DNA from: Streptomyces sp. AM 4-1-1
Lineage (GTDB): Bacteria > Actinomycetota > Actinomycetes > Streptomycetales > Streptomycetaceae
DNA: 64,000 nt
Reading direction: 5' to 3'
NCBI RefSeq assembly: GCF_029167625.1
Contig: NZ_CP119145.1
Location: 4,402,001 to 4,466,000 of the forward strand
Part shown: positions 26,053 to 34,718 of the stretch, piece after piece
How positions within the stretch are numbered: position 1 is the stretch's first letter
Layout: every line of letters begins with the position of its first letter
Made by a program: the position numbers and the translations under genes
The notes under the pieces: model-generated
What the model was told of the DNA's origin: nothing
Database searches by the model: none
The model's input: only the letters and a program-made list of their open reading frames with translations

Positions 26053-26532
26053 TCAGGAGGCCTTCTCGAAGTTGAAGTGCCAGACGCCGGCGAACTTGCC
26101 GTTCTTGGTCTCGACGACGCTGACCCGGGTCTTCTTCGAGGGCTGACCGCTCTGGCTGGAGAAGAAGGCGCTGCCCGAGATGGTCCGGTAGGTCTTCTTG
26201 TACGGCTCCTGCTCGGCCTGCTGGCCGTCGATGAAGAGCATCCAGCCGTTGTCCGCGATCTCGGGGTCGACACCGAAGTGGACCCTTTCCTCCATCCCGA
26301 GCTTGATGGTCTTGCCCTCCTTCTTGGCGAGGCAGCTCTGCGCATCGCTGTCGGAGAGGACTTTGCCGTCGTTGTAGCAGGCGGCCTCGGAGTGCACGGA
26401 GTCGCCGCCGACCGTCACGGTCGCGATGGGCGTCGGCTTGTCGCAGGCGGAGAGGACGAGGAGTCCCGCGGACACGGCACCGAGAGCGACGCCGATTCGA
26501 CGGCCCTTACCGGAGAAGAACGCAACGGTCAT
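26053..26532 (-). CDS. DUF2771 family lipoprotein
   Basis: A 159-aa exported lipoprotein. A basic start (KGRR) and hydrophobic core lead to a lipobox LVLSAC (Cys about residue 30). The mature domain has two more cysteines (AACYNDG, QSCLAKK) that could form a disulfide, and ends in VWHFNFEKAS. This matches actinobacterial DUF2771, of unknown function, which I recall near the mqn genes in other Streptomyces. It is 110 nt upstream of mqnB on the same strand and may share its transcript. Confidence 0.8.
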   Translation of the reverse strand: MTVAFFSGKGRRIGVALGAVSAGLLVLSACDKPTPIATVTVGGDSVHSEAACYNDGKVLSDSDAQSCLAKKEGKTIKLGMEERVHFGVDPEIADNGWMLFIDGQQAEQEPYKKTYRTISGSAFFSSQSGQPSKKTRVSVVETKNGKFAGVWHFNFEKAS

Positions 26533-26559
26533 GGGCCGAAGGTTATCGGTCGTCCCGTC

Positions 26560-27990
26560 TCACGCCACGCGGGGGTGGTGCGAGCCGCGCCGGGCGATGC
26601 TCAGGAGACCTCGTACGGACGTCACCGCGCCCAGCACGAGCAGCCCGGCGGCGACCGACATGCCCAGTACGCCGTTGAGGGGAAGCGCGATGCCGATGGC
26701 GCCGCCCACCACCCACGCCATCTGGAGCGCGGTCTCCGACCGGGCGAACGCCGAGGTCCGTACCTCCTCCGGCACGTCCCGCTGGATCACGGCGTCCAGC
26801 GACAGCTTGGACAGGGCCTGGGTGAAGCCCGCGACCGCGCCCAGCACGGCGACCAGGACGGTGTTGAAGAACAGGGCCGCGAGCACGGCGGAGACCAGGG
26901 CGAGCCCCAGCACGGCCGCCATGATCATCTCCGGGCCCCGGGCCCGCAGCCAGGAACCCACCGCCGTGCCGACCGCGTTGCCCGCCCCGGCCGCGACGCC
27001 GACGATGCCCAGGGAGACGGCGGCGCTCTGCCCGGCGAGCGGGTGCTCGCGCAGCAGGAACGCCAGGAAGAAGATCAGGAACCCGGAGAGCGCGCGGTGC
27101 GCTGCGTTCGCCTGGAGTCCGTGCAGCACCGAGGGGCCGACGGACCGCAGCCCGAGGGGCTTCGGCCGCATCCTGCGGGAGCGGACCCGGCCGCTCCCCG
27201 TGTCGGATTCCGCCGCGCGGGCTTGTTCGCCCGGTGGCGTGCTTCCGCCGTGCGGCAGCGCCAGCTTGGCCCGGCGCTCGCCCTTCGCCGAGTCCACCTT
27301 GGGCGGCAGGGTGAAGGCGAGGACGGTACCGCCGAGGAAGATCGCGCAGGCGCCGTACAGCGGCCAGGCGGAGCCGAAGGACTGGAGCCCGGCCCCGATC
27401 GGGGCCGCGACACCGGTCGCCAGCAGTCCGGCCAGGGTGACCCGGGAGTTGGCCTTCACCAGGGAGAACCGTGGTGGCAGCAGGCGTGGCACGACCGCGC
27501 TGCGGATGACCCCGTACGCCTTCGACGAGACCAGCACGCCCAGCGCCGCCGGATACAGCTCCAGACCGCCGGTCGCGACCGCGCCCGACATGGTGAGGGC
27601 GAGCAGCGCGCGGGCCAGCATGGCGCCCGCCATCGCGGCCCGCCGGCCGTGCGGCAACCGGTCCAGGAGCGGGCCGATGACCGGTGCGAGCAGGGTGAAG
27701 GGGGCCATCGTGATGGCGAGGTAGAGGGCAACCCGGCCCCGGGCCTCGTCGGTCGGTACGGAGAAGAACACCGTCGAGGCGAGCGCGACCGTGATCATCA
27801 CGTCGCCCGCGCCGTTCACGGCGTGCAGCTCGATCAGCTTCCCGAGCCCGGACTCCCCGGCACCGTGCGCGTGCGTCGCCCGCCGGATGCCCCTCGCGGT
27901 GCCCGTGAACGGACGGCGCAGGGCATGACCCGTCGACCGTCCCGCCCTGCGGAGCGGGCCCGGCCGATCGGACGACCTGGTGATGGCCAC
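26560..27990 (-). CDS. MFS transporter
   Basis: A 476-aa major facilitator with about 12 hydrophobic segments and a long central loop (residues about 255-300, including KGERRAKLALPHGG). Motif-like segments are VIGPLLDRLPHGRRAAM between helices 2 and 3 and AFARSETALQMAWVVGGAIG in the C-half. The substrate is unknown. The start is uncertain: GTG 27990 (VAITRSS) fits family members I recall; GTG 28011 in the same frame is possible. It lies 27 nt upstream of the DUF2771 gene on the same strand. Confidence 0.82.
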   Translation of the reverse strand: MAITRSSDRPGPLRRAGRSTGHALRRPFTGTARGIRRATHAHGAGESGLGKLIELHAVNGAGDVMITVALASTVFFSVPTDEARGRVALYLAITMAPFTLLAPVIGPLLDRLPHGRRAAMAGAMLARALLALTMSGAVATGGLELYPAALGVLVSSKAYGVIRSAVVPRLLPPRFSLVKANSRVTLAGLLATGVAAPIGAGLQSFGSAWPLYGACAIFLGGTVLAFTLPPKVDSAKGERRAKLALPHGGSTPPGEQARAAESDTGSGRVRSRRMRPKPLGLRSVGPSVLHGLQANAAHRALSGFLIFFLAFLLREHPLAGQSAAVSLGIVGVAAGAGNAVGTAVGSWLRARGPEMIMAAVLGLALVSAVLAALFFNTVLVAVLGAVAGFTQALSKLSLDAVIQRDVPEEVRTSAFARSETALQMAWVVGGAIGIALPLNGVLGMSVAAGLLVLGAVTSVRGLLSIARRGSHHPRVA

Positions 27991-28826
27991 CTCGTCATAG
28001 TGCCCCAACACCTGCCGAAGCGAACGCACTCGGGCGCATGGCGTGGCACACGGCGGCTGCCGGGGCGGTGAGCGAGCTGCGCGCATGGAGCGCACGTCGG
28101 GTGCGCGTGGGGCTGAGGGGGACGGTGGTGCGGGCCTCGCCACGCGGTCGGGGCGGTCCGGCTGGGTGGCTCGCTCCGGCGGCTCGGGTCGGGTAACTCG
28201 GACGGGGTGGCCCGGGTCGGCGGCTCGGGCGGGATGGCTCGGGTGGGGTGGCTCGCCCCGGTGGTTCGGGCCGGGTGGCTCGGACGGGGCGGGCGACGCC
28301 GTCGGCACGGCGCCGGGGTGGTGGCGATCCCGGTGTCCGTGCCGGTCCCCGGTGACCGTGGCGGGAATGTGTAGTGCCAAGGCGGGCGCGTCCGGGATAC
28401 GGCGAGGACACGACCTGGTCACGGCGAGGACACGGACCGGACACGGCCCGGCGCCGAAGCGGCTCGGCGCGTCTTCGTCCCCGGGGCGGCGGTATCCGTC
28501 CCGGCCCGGTTCGTACCTGCTCGGGCCCGGTCCCCGGGCGGTCCCGGACCGGTTCGCGGCCCGTTCGCGCGGCCACGTTCCGGACGGGCAGGTGGGCGGG
28601 GAGCGGCGGAGAGGGTAGCGTGCCTAACGCGCCACCGACGGTTGTTCTTGGCCGCGCGACTCTCAGCGACCCCGCAGAATGGGTGGCAGAAGGCGTGCCC
28701 GAGACAGACACAACGGGTGTGGACGTCGAAGCGGCCCCCAGGTCCGCTCCGCTCGCATCCGTCGTGGCCGCGAATGGATGAGCTCTGGCGCGCTCGTGAG
28801 ACGGCGTATGGAGAGAAGCGAGACCT
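27991..28826. other. Long divergent intergenic region with GC-rich repeats
   Basis: An 836-nt gap between the MFS and DUF3027 genes. 28140-28300 is built of a degenerate gtggctcgg/cgggtggctcg unit repeated about eight times. 28620-28826 is less GC-rich and is the likely DUF3027 promoter and leader. Open frames across it lack similarity and cross the repeats. Confidence 0.6.
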
Positions 28827-29780
28827 GTGAGTGCTGCTACGACGCGAAGCCGTACTGCGCGTACCCCTGCCCCCGACCGCCTGTGCGCCGAAGCGGTAGA
28901 CCTCGCCCGAGCGGCGGCCGAGGAGGCCGCCGCGCCCGGAGTGGTCGGCGACCATGTGTCCCTGGTCTCCGAGGGGGACCGGGTCGTCACCCACTACTTC
29001 GAGTGCGAGGACCCCGGCTACCGGGGCTGGCGCTGGGCGGTGACGGTCGCCAGGGCCTCCCGCGCCAAGCTCGTCACGCTGGACGAGACGGTTCTGCTGC
29101 CCGGCCCCGACGCGATGCTGGCCCCCGAGTGGGTGCCGTGGAGCGAGCGGCTGCGCCCGGGTGACATGGGCCCCGGCGATCTGCTGCCCACCGAGGCCGA
29201 GGACCTGCGGCTGGAGCCCGGATACACGGGCGGCGACGAGCCGCCGCCGAACTCCGTCGTCCCCAAGGTGTCCGGCGAACTGGCCGACCTGGTCGAGGCG
29301 GAGGACGCGGAGCTGACCCTCCGCCCCGGGCCGGGCGCCGAACCCGACGCGACGAAGCGCGGCTCGATCGCGGCGGTCGCGGACGAGCTGGGCGTACGCC
29401 GGGCACGGGTGCTGTCCCGGTACGGGCTCCACACGGCGGCCGACCGCTGGGACGAGGCGTTCGGCGCCAAGACCCCGATGGCCCAGGCGGCGCCCGCCCC
29501 CTGTGTCTCCTGCGGGTTCCTGGTGCCGATGGCGGGCTCGCTGCGGCAGGCGTTCGGGGTGTGCGCGAACGAGTTCAGCCCGGCGGACGGGCACGTGGTC
29601 TCGCTGGCGTACGGCTGCGGCGGCCACTCCGAGGCCGCGGTGATGCCGACGCCCCCGAGGCCGGCCCCGCACGCCCTGGACACCCTGCGGGTGGACGAGT
29701 ATCCGCTGCGCCCGGCCCGTGACAGCGGATCGGTGCCGTCGGACCCGGACAGCCCCGCGGACGACCTGGGTCACTCCTGA
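28827..29780 (+). CDS. DUF3027 family protein
   Basis: A 317-aa cytoplasmic protein conserved in actinobacteria. Typical stretches are CEDPGYRGWRWAVTVARASR, LLPGPDAMLAPEWVPWSERL, ADRWDEAFGAKTPMAQ and the Cys-containing PCVSCGFLVPMAGSLRQAFG with VCANEFSPADGHVV and YGCGGHSE, which could bind a metal. The function is unknown. GTG 28827 follows GCGAGACCT. It ends at a 10-bp terminator hairpin and then a minisatellite. Confidence 0.85.
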   Translation: MSAATTRSRTARTPAPDRLCAEAVDLARAAAEEAAAPGVVGDHVSLVSEGDRVVTHYFECEDPGYRGWRWAVTVARASRAKLVTLDETVLLPGPDAMLAPEWVPWSERLRPGDMGPGDLLPTEAEDLRLEPGYTGGDEPPPNSVVPKVSGELADLVEAEDAELTLRPGPGAEPDATKRGSIAAVADELGVRRARVLSRYGLHTAADRWDEAFGAKTPMAQAAPAPCVSCGFLVPMAGSLRQAFGVCANEFSPADGHVVSLAYGCGGHSEAAVMPTPPRPAPHALDTLRVDEYPLRPARDSGSVPSDPDSPADDLGHS

Positions 29781-29808
29781 TCCGGATCGGGCCCGACAGC
29801 CCTGCGGA

Positions 29809-29834
29809 CGGCCGGGTCACTTCCGACCCGGCCG
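29809..29834 (+). terminator. Terminator of the DUF3027 gene
   Basis: Perfect 10-bp stem cggccgggtc (29809-29818) with gacccggccg (29825-29834) and loop acttcc, 29 nt past the stop codon. Confidence 0.75.
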
Positions 29835-29839
29835 GACCG

Positions 29840-30185
29840 GCGGGGCGGGCCTGACGGTCCTGCGGACCGTACGGGGCCCGAGGTCCCGGGCCCCGGGGCA
29901 CTCCTGACCCGGCCGTCCTGAAAGCCCCAAGCCTGACGGTCCGGCGGGCTGTACGGGGCCCGAGGTCCCGGGTCCCGGAGCACTCCTGACACGGCCGTCC
30001 CGGAAGCCCCAAGCCTGACGGTCCGGCGGGCTGTACGGAGCCTGAGGTCCCGGGCCCCGGAGCACTCCTGACACGGCCGTCCCGGAAGCCCCAAGCCTGA
30101 CGGTCCGGCGGGCTGTACGGGGCCCGGGGTCCCGGGTCCTGGAGCACTCCTGCACCCTTCCGGCCGTCCTCCTGGAAGCCCCATC
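29840..30185. repeat. 82-bp tandem repeat, about four copies
   Basis: Unit starting aagccccaagcctgacggtc recurs at about 29922, 30004 and 30086 with an exact 82-bp period. A partial diverged copy precedes the array and a fragment follows at about 30174. Copies two and three are almost identical. No coding function is seen. Confidence 0.9.
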
Positions 30186-30707
30186 GGGCGGTCGTCGCGC
30201 GGTGAAGCCCTCGTGCCTCGTCGCGCGGCGGATCTCGGCGCGTGGGCGGTGCACGGCGGCCCGGAGCGCGGCGGCTCGTCGTGCGGCCGCTCGGTGCGCG
30301 CGGGCGGACCGGTATGTGGTGATCGCTCCGCGCGCCACGGGCCCGTATTCGGACCCGCTCGGTGCCGCGTGCCCGTACCGGACCCGCTCGGTGCCGCCTG
30401 CCCGTACCCGCCCTGGCTCCCCGCACCCGCCCCGCTCACCCCCGTCCCCGTCTCCCGTGCCCGCGCCTAGGGGCCGCCACCTGCCACTCCCGCCCTGCCT
30501 GCCCTGCCTGCTCCTCCCGCACCTCCCGTACCCGCCTCTCCCGGCGCCCGCGACCCCGTCCCGGGCCCGTGCGGAGCGGACCGTGCGACCGGGTCCCGCC
30601 GCGCGCGGTACGTTCGGGCGCACACTTGGCGGCACGGGTACCGCCCGCGCGGCACGCGGACGGGGCCCGCGCACGGCAAGCCGCACCGGAACAGAGGGAG
30701 TCGAAGC
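30186..30707. other. Promoter-side gap before the sacsin-like gene
   Basis: GC-rich sequence with short repeats of a gtgccgcctgcccgtacc-like unit at 30340-30420. No gene seen; it should hold the promoter of the large downstream gene. Confidence 0.5.
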
Positions 30708-33700
30708 GTGAGCATGAATGCGACCGAGGGGGCCGATCCGTTCGGGACGGCACGGCTGCGGCGCGGGGTGCTCGACGCCTGGGGCGCCGGTCCCGCACGG
30801 TTCCGTGAGGACGCCAACGCGGAGGAGGACCTCGCGCTCGGCGGCTACCGGGACCGGCTCGTCGTCGAGCTGGCCCAGAACGCCGCCGACGCGGCGGCCC
30901 GTGCCGGGGTCCCCGGCCGGCTCCGCCTCACCCTGCACCCGGCGAACGGGCCCGACGACCGGGCCGTACTCGCCGCCGCCAACACCGGCGCCCCGCTGGA
31001 CGCCACGGGCGTCGAATCACTCAGCACGCTGCGCGCCTCCGCCAAACGCGAGGGCCACGAGACGGCCGTCGGCCGCTTCGGCGTCGGCTTCGCCGCCGTC
31101 CTCGCCGTCAGCGACGAACCCGCCGTCATCGGCCGGCACGGCGGCGTCCGCTGGTCGCTCGCCGAGGCCCGCGACCTCGCCCGGGGAGCGGCCACCGGCA
31201 GCCCCGGACTCGGCGACGAACTCCGCCGCCGCGACGGCCACGTACCCCTGCTGCGCCTCCCGCTGCCCGCCGAGGGCACCGCACCCGACGGATACGACAC
31301 CGTCGTCGTCCTCCCGCTGCGCGACGGCGGCGCCGAGGACCTGGTCGAGCGGCTGCTCGGCGCGGTCGACGACGCCCTCCTGCTCACCCTCCCGGGACTG
31401 GACGAGGTCGTACTGGAAACCCCCGAAGGGGTACGGACGCTGCGCCGTTCGGAGCACGGCCCGTACATCCACGTCGACGACTCCGCGCACGGTACGAACC
31501 GCTGGCGCACCGTCACCCGCCACGGCGCCGTCGAACCCGCGCTGCTCGCCGACCGGCCCGTCGAGGAACGGCTGCGCCCGCACTGGTCGGTGACCTGGGC
31601 CGTGCCGGTCGCCGAGGACGGCGCCCCGCGCCACCCCCGTACCGCACCCGTCGTGCACGCCCCGACGCCCACCGACGAACCCCTCGGCGTACCCGCGCTG
31701 CTCATCGCGTCGCTGCCGCTCGACACCAGCCGGCGCCACCCCGCGCCCGGACCGCTGACCGACTTCCTGGTGGCGCGCGCCGCCGACGCGTACGCCGAAC
31801 TGCTCGCCGCGTGGCAGCCGGTGACCGTCGCCACCATCGACCTCGTGCCCGGACCGCTCGGCAAGGGCGTGCTGGACGGGGCACTGCGGGCGGCGATCCT
31901 GGAACGGCTGCCGCGCGTCGCGTTCCTGGAGCCCGCCGCACCCCGCGATCCGGCCGCCGAACCCGAGCGCTGGGACGACTGGGAGCCGGGCGCGCCCCGG
32001 GAGACCCCCACCGCCCTGCGGCCCGTCGAGGCCGAGGTCGTCGAGGGCGTCGGCGCCGAGACCGTACGGGTGCTCGCCGAGGTCCTGCCCTGTCTGCTGC
32101 CCGCCGGGCTCGAACGCCGCGCCGAGCTGCGCACCCTCGGCATCGCCCGGGTGCCGCTGACCGAGGCGATCGACCGGCTCGCCGGGCTGGAACGACAGCC
32201 GGACTGGTGGCGGCGGCTGTACGACAGCCTCGCGGGCGTCGACCCCGACCGGCTCTCCGGACTGCCGGTGCCGCTCGCCGGGGGCTCCGGTACGGCCTCC
32301 GGCGAGCGGGCCGAGGTGTCCGCCGATGACGAGGGTCCCGGGGACGAGGGTCCCGGAAGTCGTGGGGCGGCGGTCCCGCGCACCGCGATCGGCCCGCGCC
32401 AGGTGCTGCTGCCGCTGCCCGACGGGCTGACCGGACCGGTCCTCGAACGCCTCGCCAGGCTCGGCCTGAAGGTCGCCCACCCGGACGCGGCCCATCCGCT
32501 GCTGGAGAAGCTGGGCGCGCTGCCCGCCACCCCGCGGGCCGTGCTGACGACCCCGCAGGTGCGGGCGGCCGTCGCCGGATCGATGGACGCGGGCGAGATC
32601 TGGGACGAGGACGCGCTGGACGCCGACGAACTCGCCGACACCGTCCTGACGCTCGTCAGGGACGCCCGGATCGAGGCCGGTGACGAACCCTGGCTCGGCG
32701 CGCTCGCCCTCCCCGACGAGGACGGCGAACCCGCACCGGCCGGCGAACTCGTGCTCCCCGGAAGCCCGTTCGCCCGGATCATGCGCGAGGGCGAACTCGC
32801 CTTCTGTGACGAGGAGCTGGCCGAACGCTGGGGCGAACAGCCGCTCACCGCCTGCGGTGTGCTGGCCGACTTCGCGCTCGTGCGGACCACCGACGTGGTC
32901 CTCGACCCCGACGAACTGGAGCCCAGGGACGGCGACTTCGCCGAACCCGACGACGCCGGCCTGCTCGACGCCGTCGACGTGTGGTGCGAGGACGTGCTCG
33001 ACCAGCTGCCCGACACCCCGGTACCGCCGGTCGTGACCGAACTGATCGCCGTACGCGACCTGGACCTCGTCGACGACGACGCCTGGCCGCAGGCGCTCGC
33101 CATGCTCGCCCGGCCGCCGCTGCGGGACGCGCTCACCCAGCCGGTACGGGTGCTGCTGCCGGACGGCACGACCCGGTCCGTGCGCCCGTACACCGCCTGG
33201 TGGCTGCGCGACCACCCGGTGCTCGACGGCCGCCGCCCGGCGGGACTGCGCGCTGCGGGCGGTGACCCGAGGCTGACCGGGCTCTACGACGCCGCCGACG
33301 CCACCGGATTCGACGACGGACAGGTGCTGCGCGCCCTCGGCGTACGGACCTCGGTCGCAGCCCTGCTCGACGAACCGGGTGGCGCGGCCGAATTGCTGGG
33401 GCGGCTGGCGGACCCGGACCGCCCGGTCGGAGCCGTACAACTGCACTCGCTGTACACGGCGCTGGCCGAGCTGGACCCCGAACAGGTCACGCTGCCCGAC
33501 GAGTTGCGGGCGGTGGTCGACGGTGAGGTGCGGGTCGTCGACGCGCGGGACGCGCTGATCGCGGACGCGCCCGATCTGCTGCCGCTGACGGGCGGGCTCC
33601 CGCTGCTGCCGGTGGCCCCGGCCCGCGCGGCCGAACTGGCCGAGCTGTTCCAGGTGCGGCGGCTCGGCGAGACCGTCGAGGCGGAGGTCTCGACGGAGGG

Positions 33701-33971
33701 CGAGGAGCACAGGGTGCCGGAAGCGGTACGGCTGCTGCTCGGCGCGGGCACTCCGGACACCTATCTGGAGCATGGCGAACTGCGCGCGGGCGGAGTGGAG
33801 TTGGACTGGCGCCGCACGCCGGACGGGACGGTGCACGCCTCGACCGTGGAGGGAGTCGCGGCGGGGCTGGCCTGGGCGGCCGGGCAGTGGCCGCGCCGCT
33901 TCGAGGTGGCGGCGCTGCTGGAGGACCCGTCCCGGACGGAGGAACTGGCGCGGGACCGCTGGTTCGACTGA
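30708..33971 (+). CDS. Sacsin-like GHKL ATPase domain protein
   Basis: A large, 1087-aa protein. The N-terminal 250 residues form a GHKL (Hsp90/sacsin-like) ATP-binding domain: N-box VVELAQNAADAAARAG, G1-type LAAANTGAPLDATG and G2 GRFGVGFAAVLAVSD. The rest is long and acidic (for example DEDALDADELADTV, DELEPRDGDFAEPDDAG) without recognised catalytic motifs. Related actinobacterial proteins are annotated as sacsin N-terminal ATP-binding-like; a chaperone or DNA-related role is speculative. GTG 30708 has AGGGAG 7 bases upstream; ATG 30714 is a near alternative. It is monocistronic. Confidence 0.8.
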   Translation: MSMNATEGADPFGTARLRRGVLDAWGAGPARFREDANAEEDLALGGYRDRLVVELAQNAADAAARAGVPGRLRLTLHPANGPDDRAVLAAANTGAPLDATGVESLSTLRASAKREGHETAVGRFGVGFAAVLAVSDEPAVIGRHGGVRWSLAEARDLARGAATGSPGLGDELRRRDGHVPLLRLPLPAEGTAPDGYDTVVVLPLRDGGAEDLVERLLGAVDDALLLTLPGLDEVVLETPEGVRTLRRSEHGPYIHVDDSAHGTNRWRTVTRHGAVEPALLADRPVEERLRPHWSVTWAVPVAEDGAPRHPRTAPVVHAPTPTDEPLGVPALLIASLPLDTSRRHPAPGPLTDFLVARAADAYAELLAAWQPVTVATIDLVPGPLGKGVLDGALRAAILERLPRVAFLEPAAPRDPAAEPERWDDWEPGAPRETPTALRPVEAEVVEGVGAETVRVLAEVLPCLLPAGLERRAELRTLGIARVPLTEAIDRLAGLERQPDWWRRLYDSLAGVDPDRLSGLPVPLAGGSGTASGERAEVSADDEGPGDEGPGSRGAAVPRTAIGPRQVLLPLPDGLTGPVLERLARLGLKVAHPDAAHPLLEKLGALPATPRAVLTTPQVRAAVAGSMDAGEIWDEDALDADELADTVLTLVRDARIEAGDEPWLGALALPDEDGEPAPAGELVLPGSPFARIMREGELAFCDEELAERWGEQPLTACGVLADFALVRTTDVVLDPDELEPRDGDFAEPDDAGLLDAVDVWCEDVLDQLPDTPVPPVVTELIAVRDLDLVDDDAWPQALAMLARPPLRDALTQPVRVLLPDGTTRSVRPYTAWWLRDHPVLDGRRPAGLRAAGGDPRLTGLYDAADATGFDDGQVLRALGVRTSVAALLDEPGGAAELLGRLADPDRPVGAVQLHSLYTALAELDPEQVTLPDELRAVVDGEVRVVDARDALIADAPDLLPLTGGLPLLPVAPARAAELAELFQVRRLGETVEAEVSTEGEEHRVPEAVRLLLGAGTPDTYLEHGELRAGGVELDWRRTPDGTVHASTVEGVAAGLAWAAGQWPRRFEVAALLEDPSRTEELARDRWFD

Positions 33972-34265
33972 ACGCGGGCCGGTGGGACGCGCGGCGTCGG
34001 GGGAGCGGACCGGGAGGAGGCCGGGGAGCGGGTCGAGCCGCGTTCTCCGGCCCCGGTCCGCCTGTCTGTCCGGCGGGGGCGCCTCGGGCGCCGGCGCCGG
34101 GAATGCGGATGAGTCATGAGATCCGCGAGGAAACGCCCATTCCTGTGCAACCTTTTCCGGGCCGCCGTGGTCTCGTCGGTCGAGTCAGCGGACTCGTTGA
34201 CCACGACGGGCCTTCCGGGGCGAACTCCACATCGCTCAGGGGCCGTTCTCCCATTGAGGACACAC
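33972..34265. promoter_or_regulatory. Leader region of the secreted 145-aa protein gene
   Basis: It holds a hairpin, cgtggtc (34166-34172) with gaccacg (34199-34205) enclosing cgagtc/gactcg (34181-34186, 34191-34196), about 60 nt before the start codon. It could be a leader structure or an operator. The rest shows nothing clear. Confidence 0.45.
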
Positions 34266-34703
34266 ATGAATATCCGTACCACTGTCGCCGTCGCGTCAGG
34301 CGCCCTCGCCCTGTCCGTGCTGGCCGTGCCGAACGCGCAGGCGCTCCAGCCGTCGCCGTCCGACGCCACCCCGACCGGTTTTGCCGCCGACCACGGTCGC
34401 TCCCTGTCCGCTCCGCCCGCTGACGGGGCCACCGACACCGTCATCAGGATCATCCTGCCCGACCTCGCTCCCGGGAGCGAGGTCCTCCGGAAGGTGAACA
34501 TATGCCGACCGGACGGGAGCATCACGCGGTTCGTCGTCAACCAGTCCGGTGACAACAACGACAGCATGTACCGCTTCAGGGTCCGGGCCGGCCACGGGAA
34601 GGCGGAGGATGTCCGGAAGCCGGGCACATCCCCGATCTCCGCGTGCATCTTCCCACCGGCCCGTACCGGCATCCCGGGTGATGCCTCCGCCGGCCTGAAG
34701 TAG
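34266..34703 (+). CDS. Secreted hypothetical protein
   Basis: A 145-aa exported protein. The signal peptide spans residues 1 to about 27 (MNIRTTVAVASGALALSVLA ending AQA). The mature part has two cysteines (NICRPDG, ISACIF) spaced for one disulfide and ends close to an RTGIPGD segment. No known family was recognised; the size and disulfide recall small secreted inhibitors. ATG 34266 follows GAGGACACAC. It is convergent with the CtpE-like gene, 15 nt apart. Confidence 0.7.
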   Translation: MNIRTTVAVASGALALSVLAVPNAQALQPSPSDATPTGFAADHGRSLSAPPADGATDTVIRIILPDLAPGSEVLRKVNICRPDGSITRFVVNQSGDNNDSMYRFRVRAGHGKAEDVRKPGTSPISACIFPPARTGIPGDASAGLK

Positions 34704-34718
34704 GCCCCCGCAGCACGC

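Noticed and set aside
28419..29774. A 451-codon minus-strand frame opposite the DUF3027 gene
   Set aside because: It is a shadow of the DUF3027 reading frame with no similarity of its own.
31017..33836. A 939-codon minus-strand frame opposite the sacsin-like gene
   Set aside because: It lies antisense to conserved GHKL motifs; its own translation is low-complexity Gly/Arg/Val-rich.
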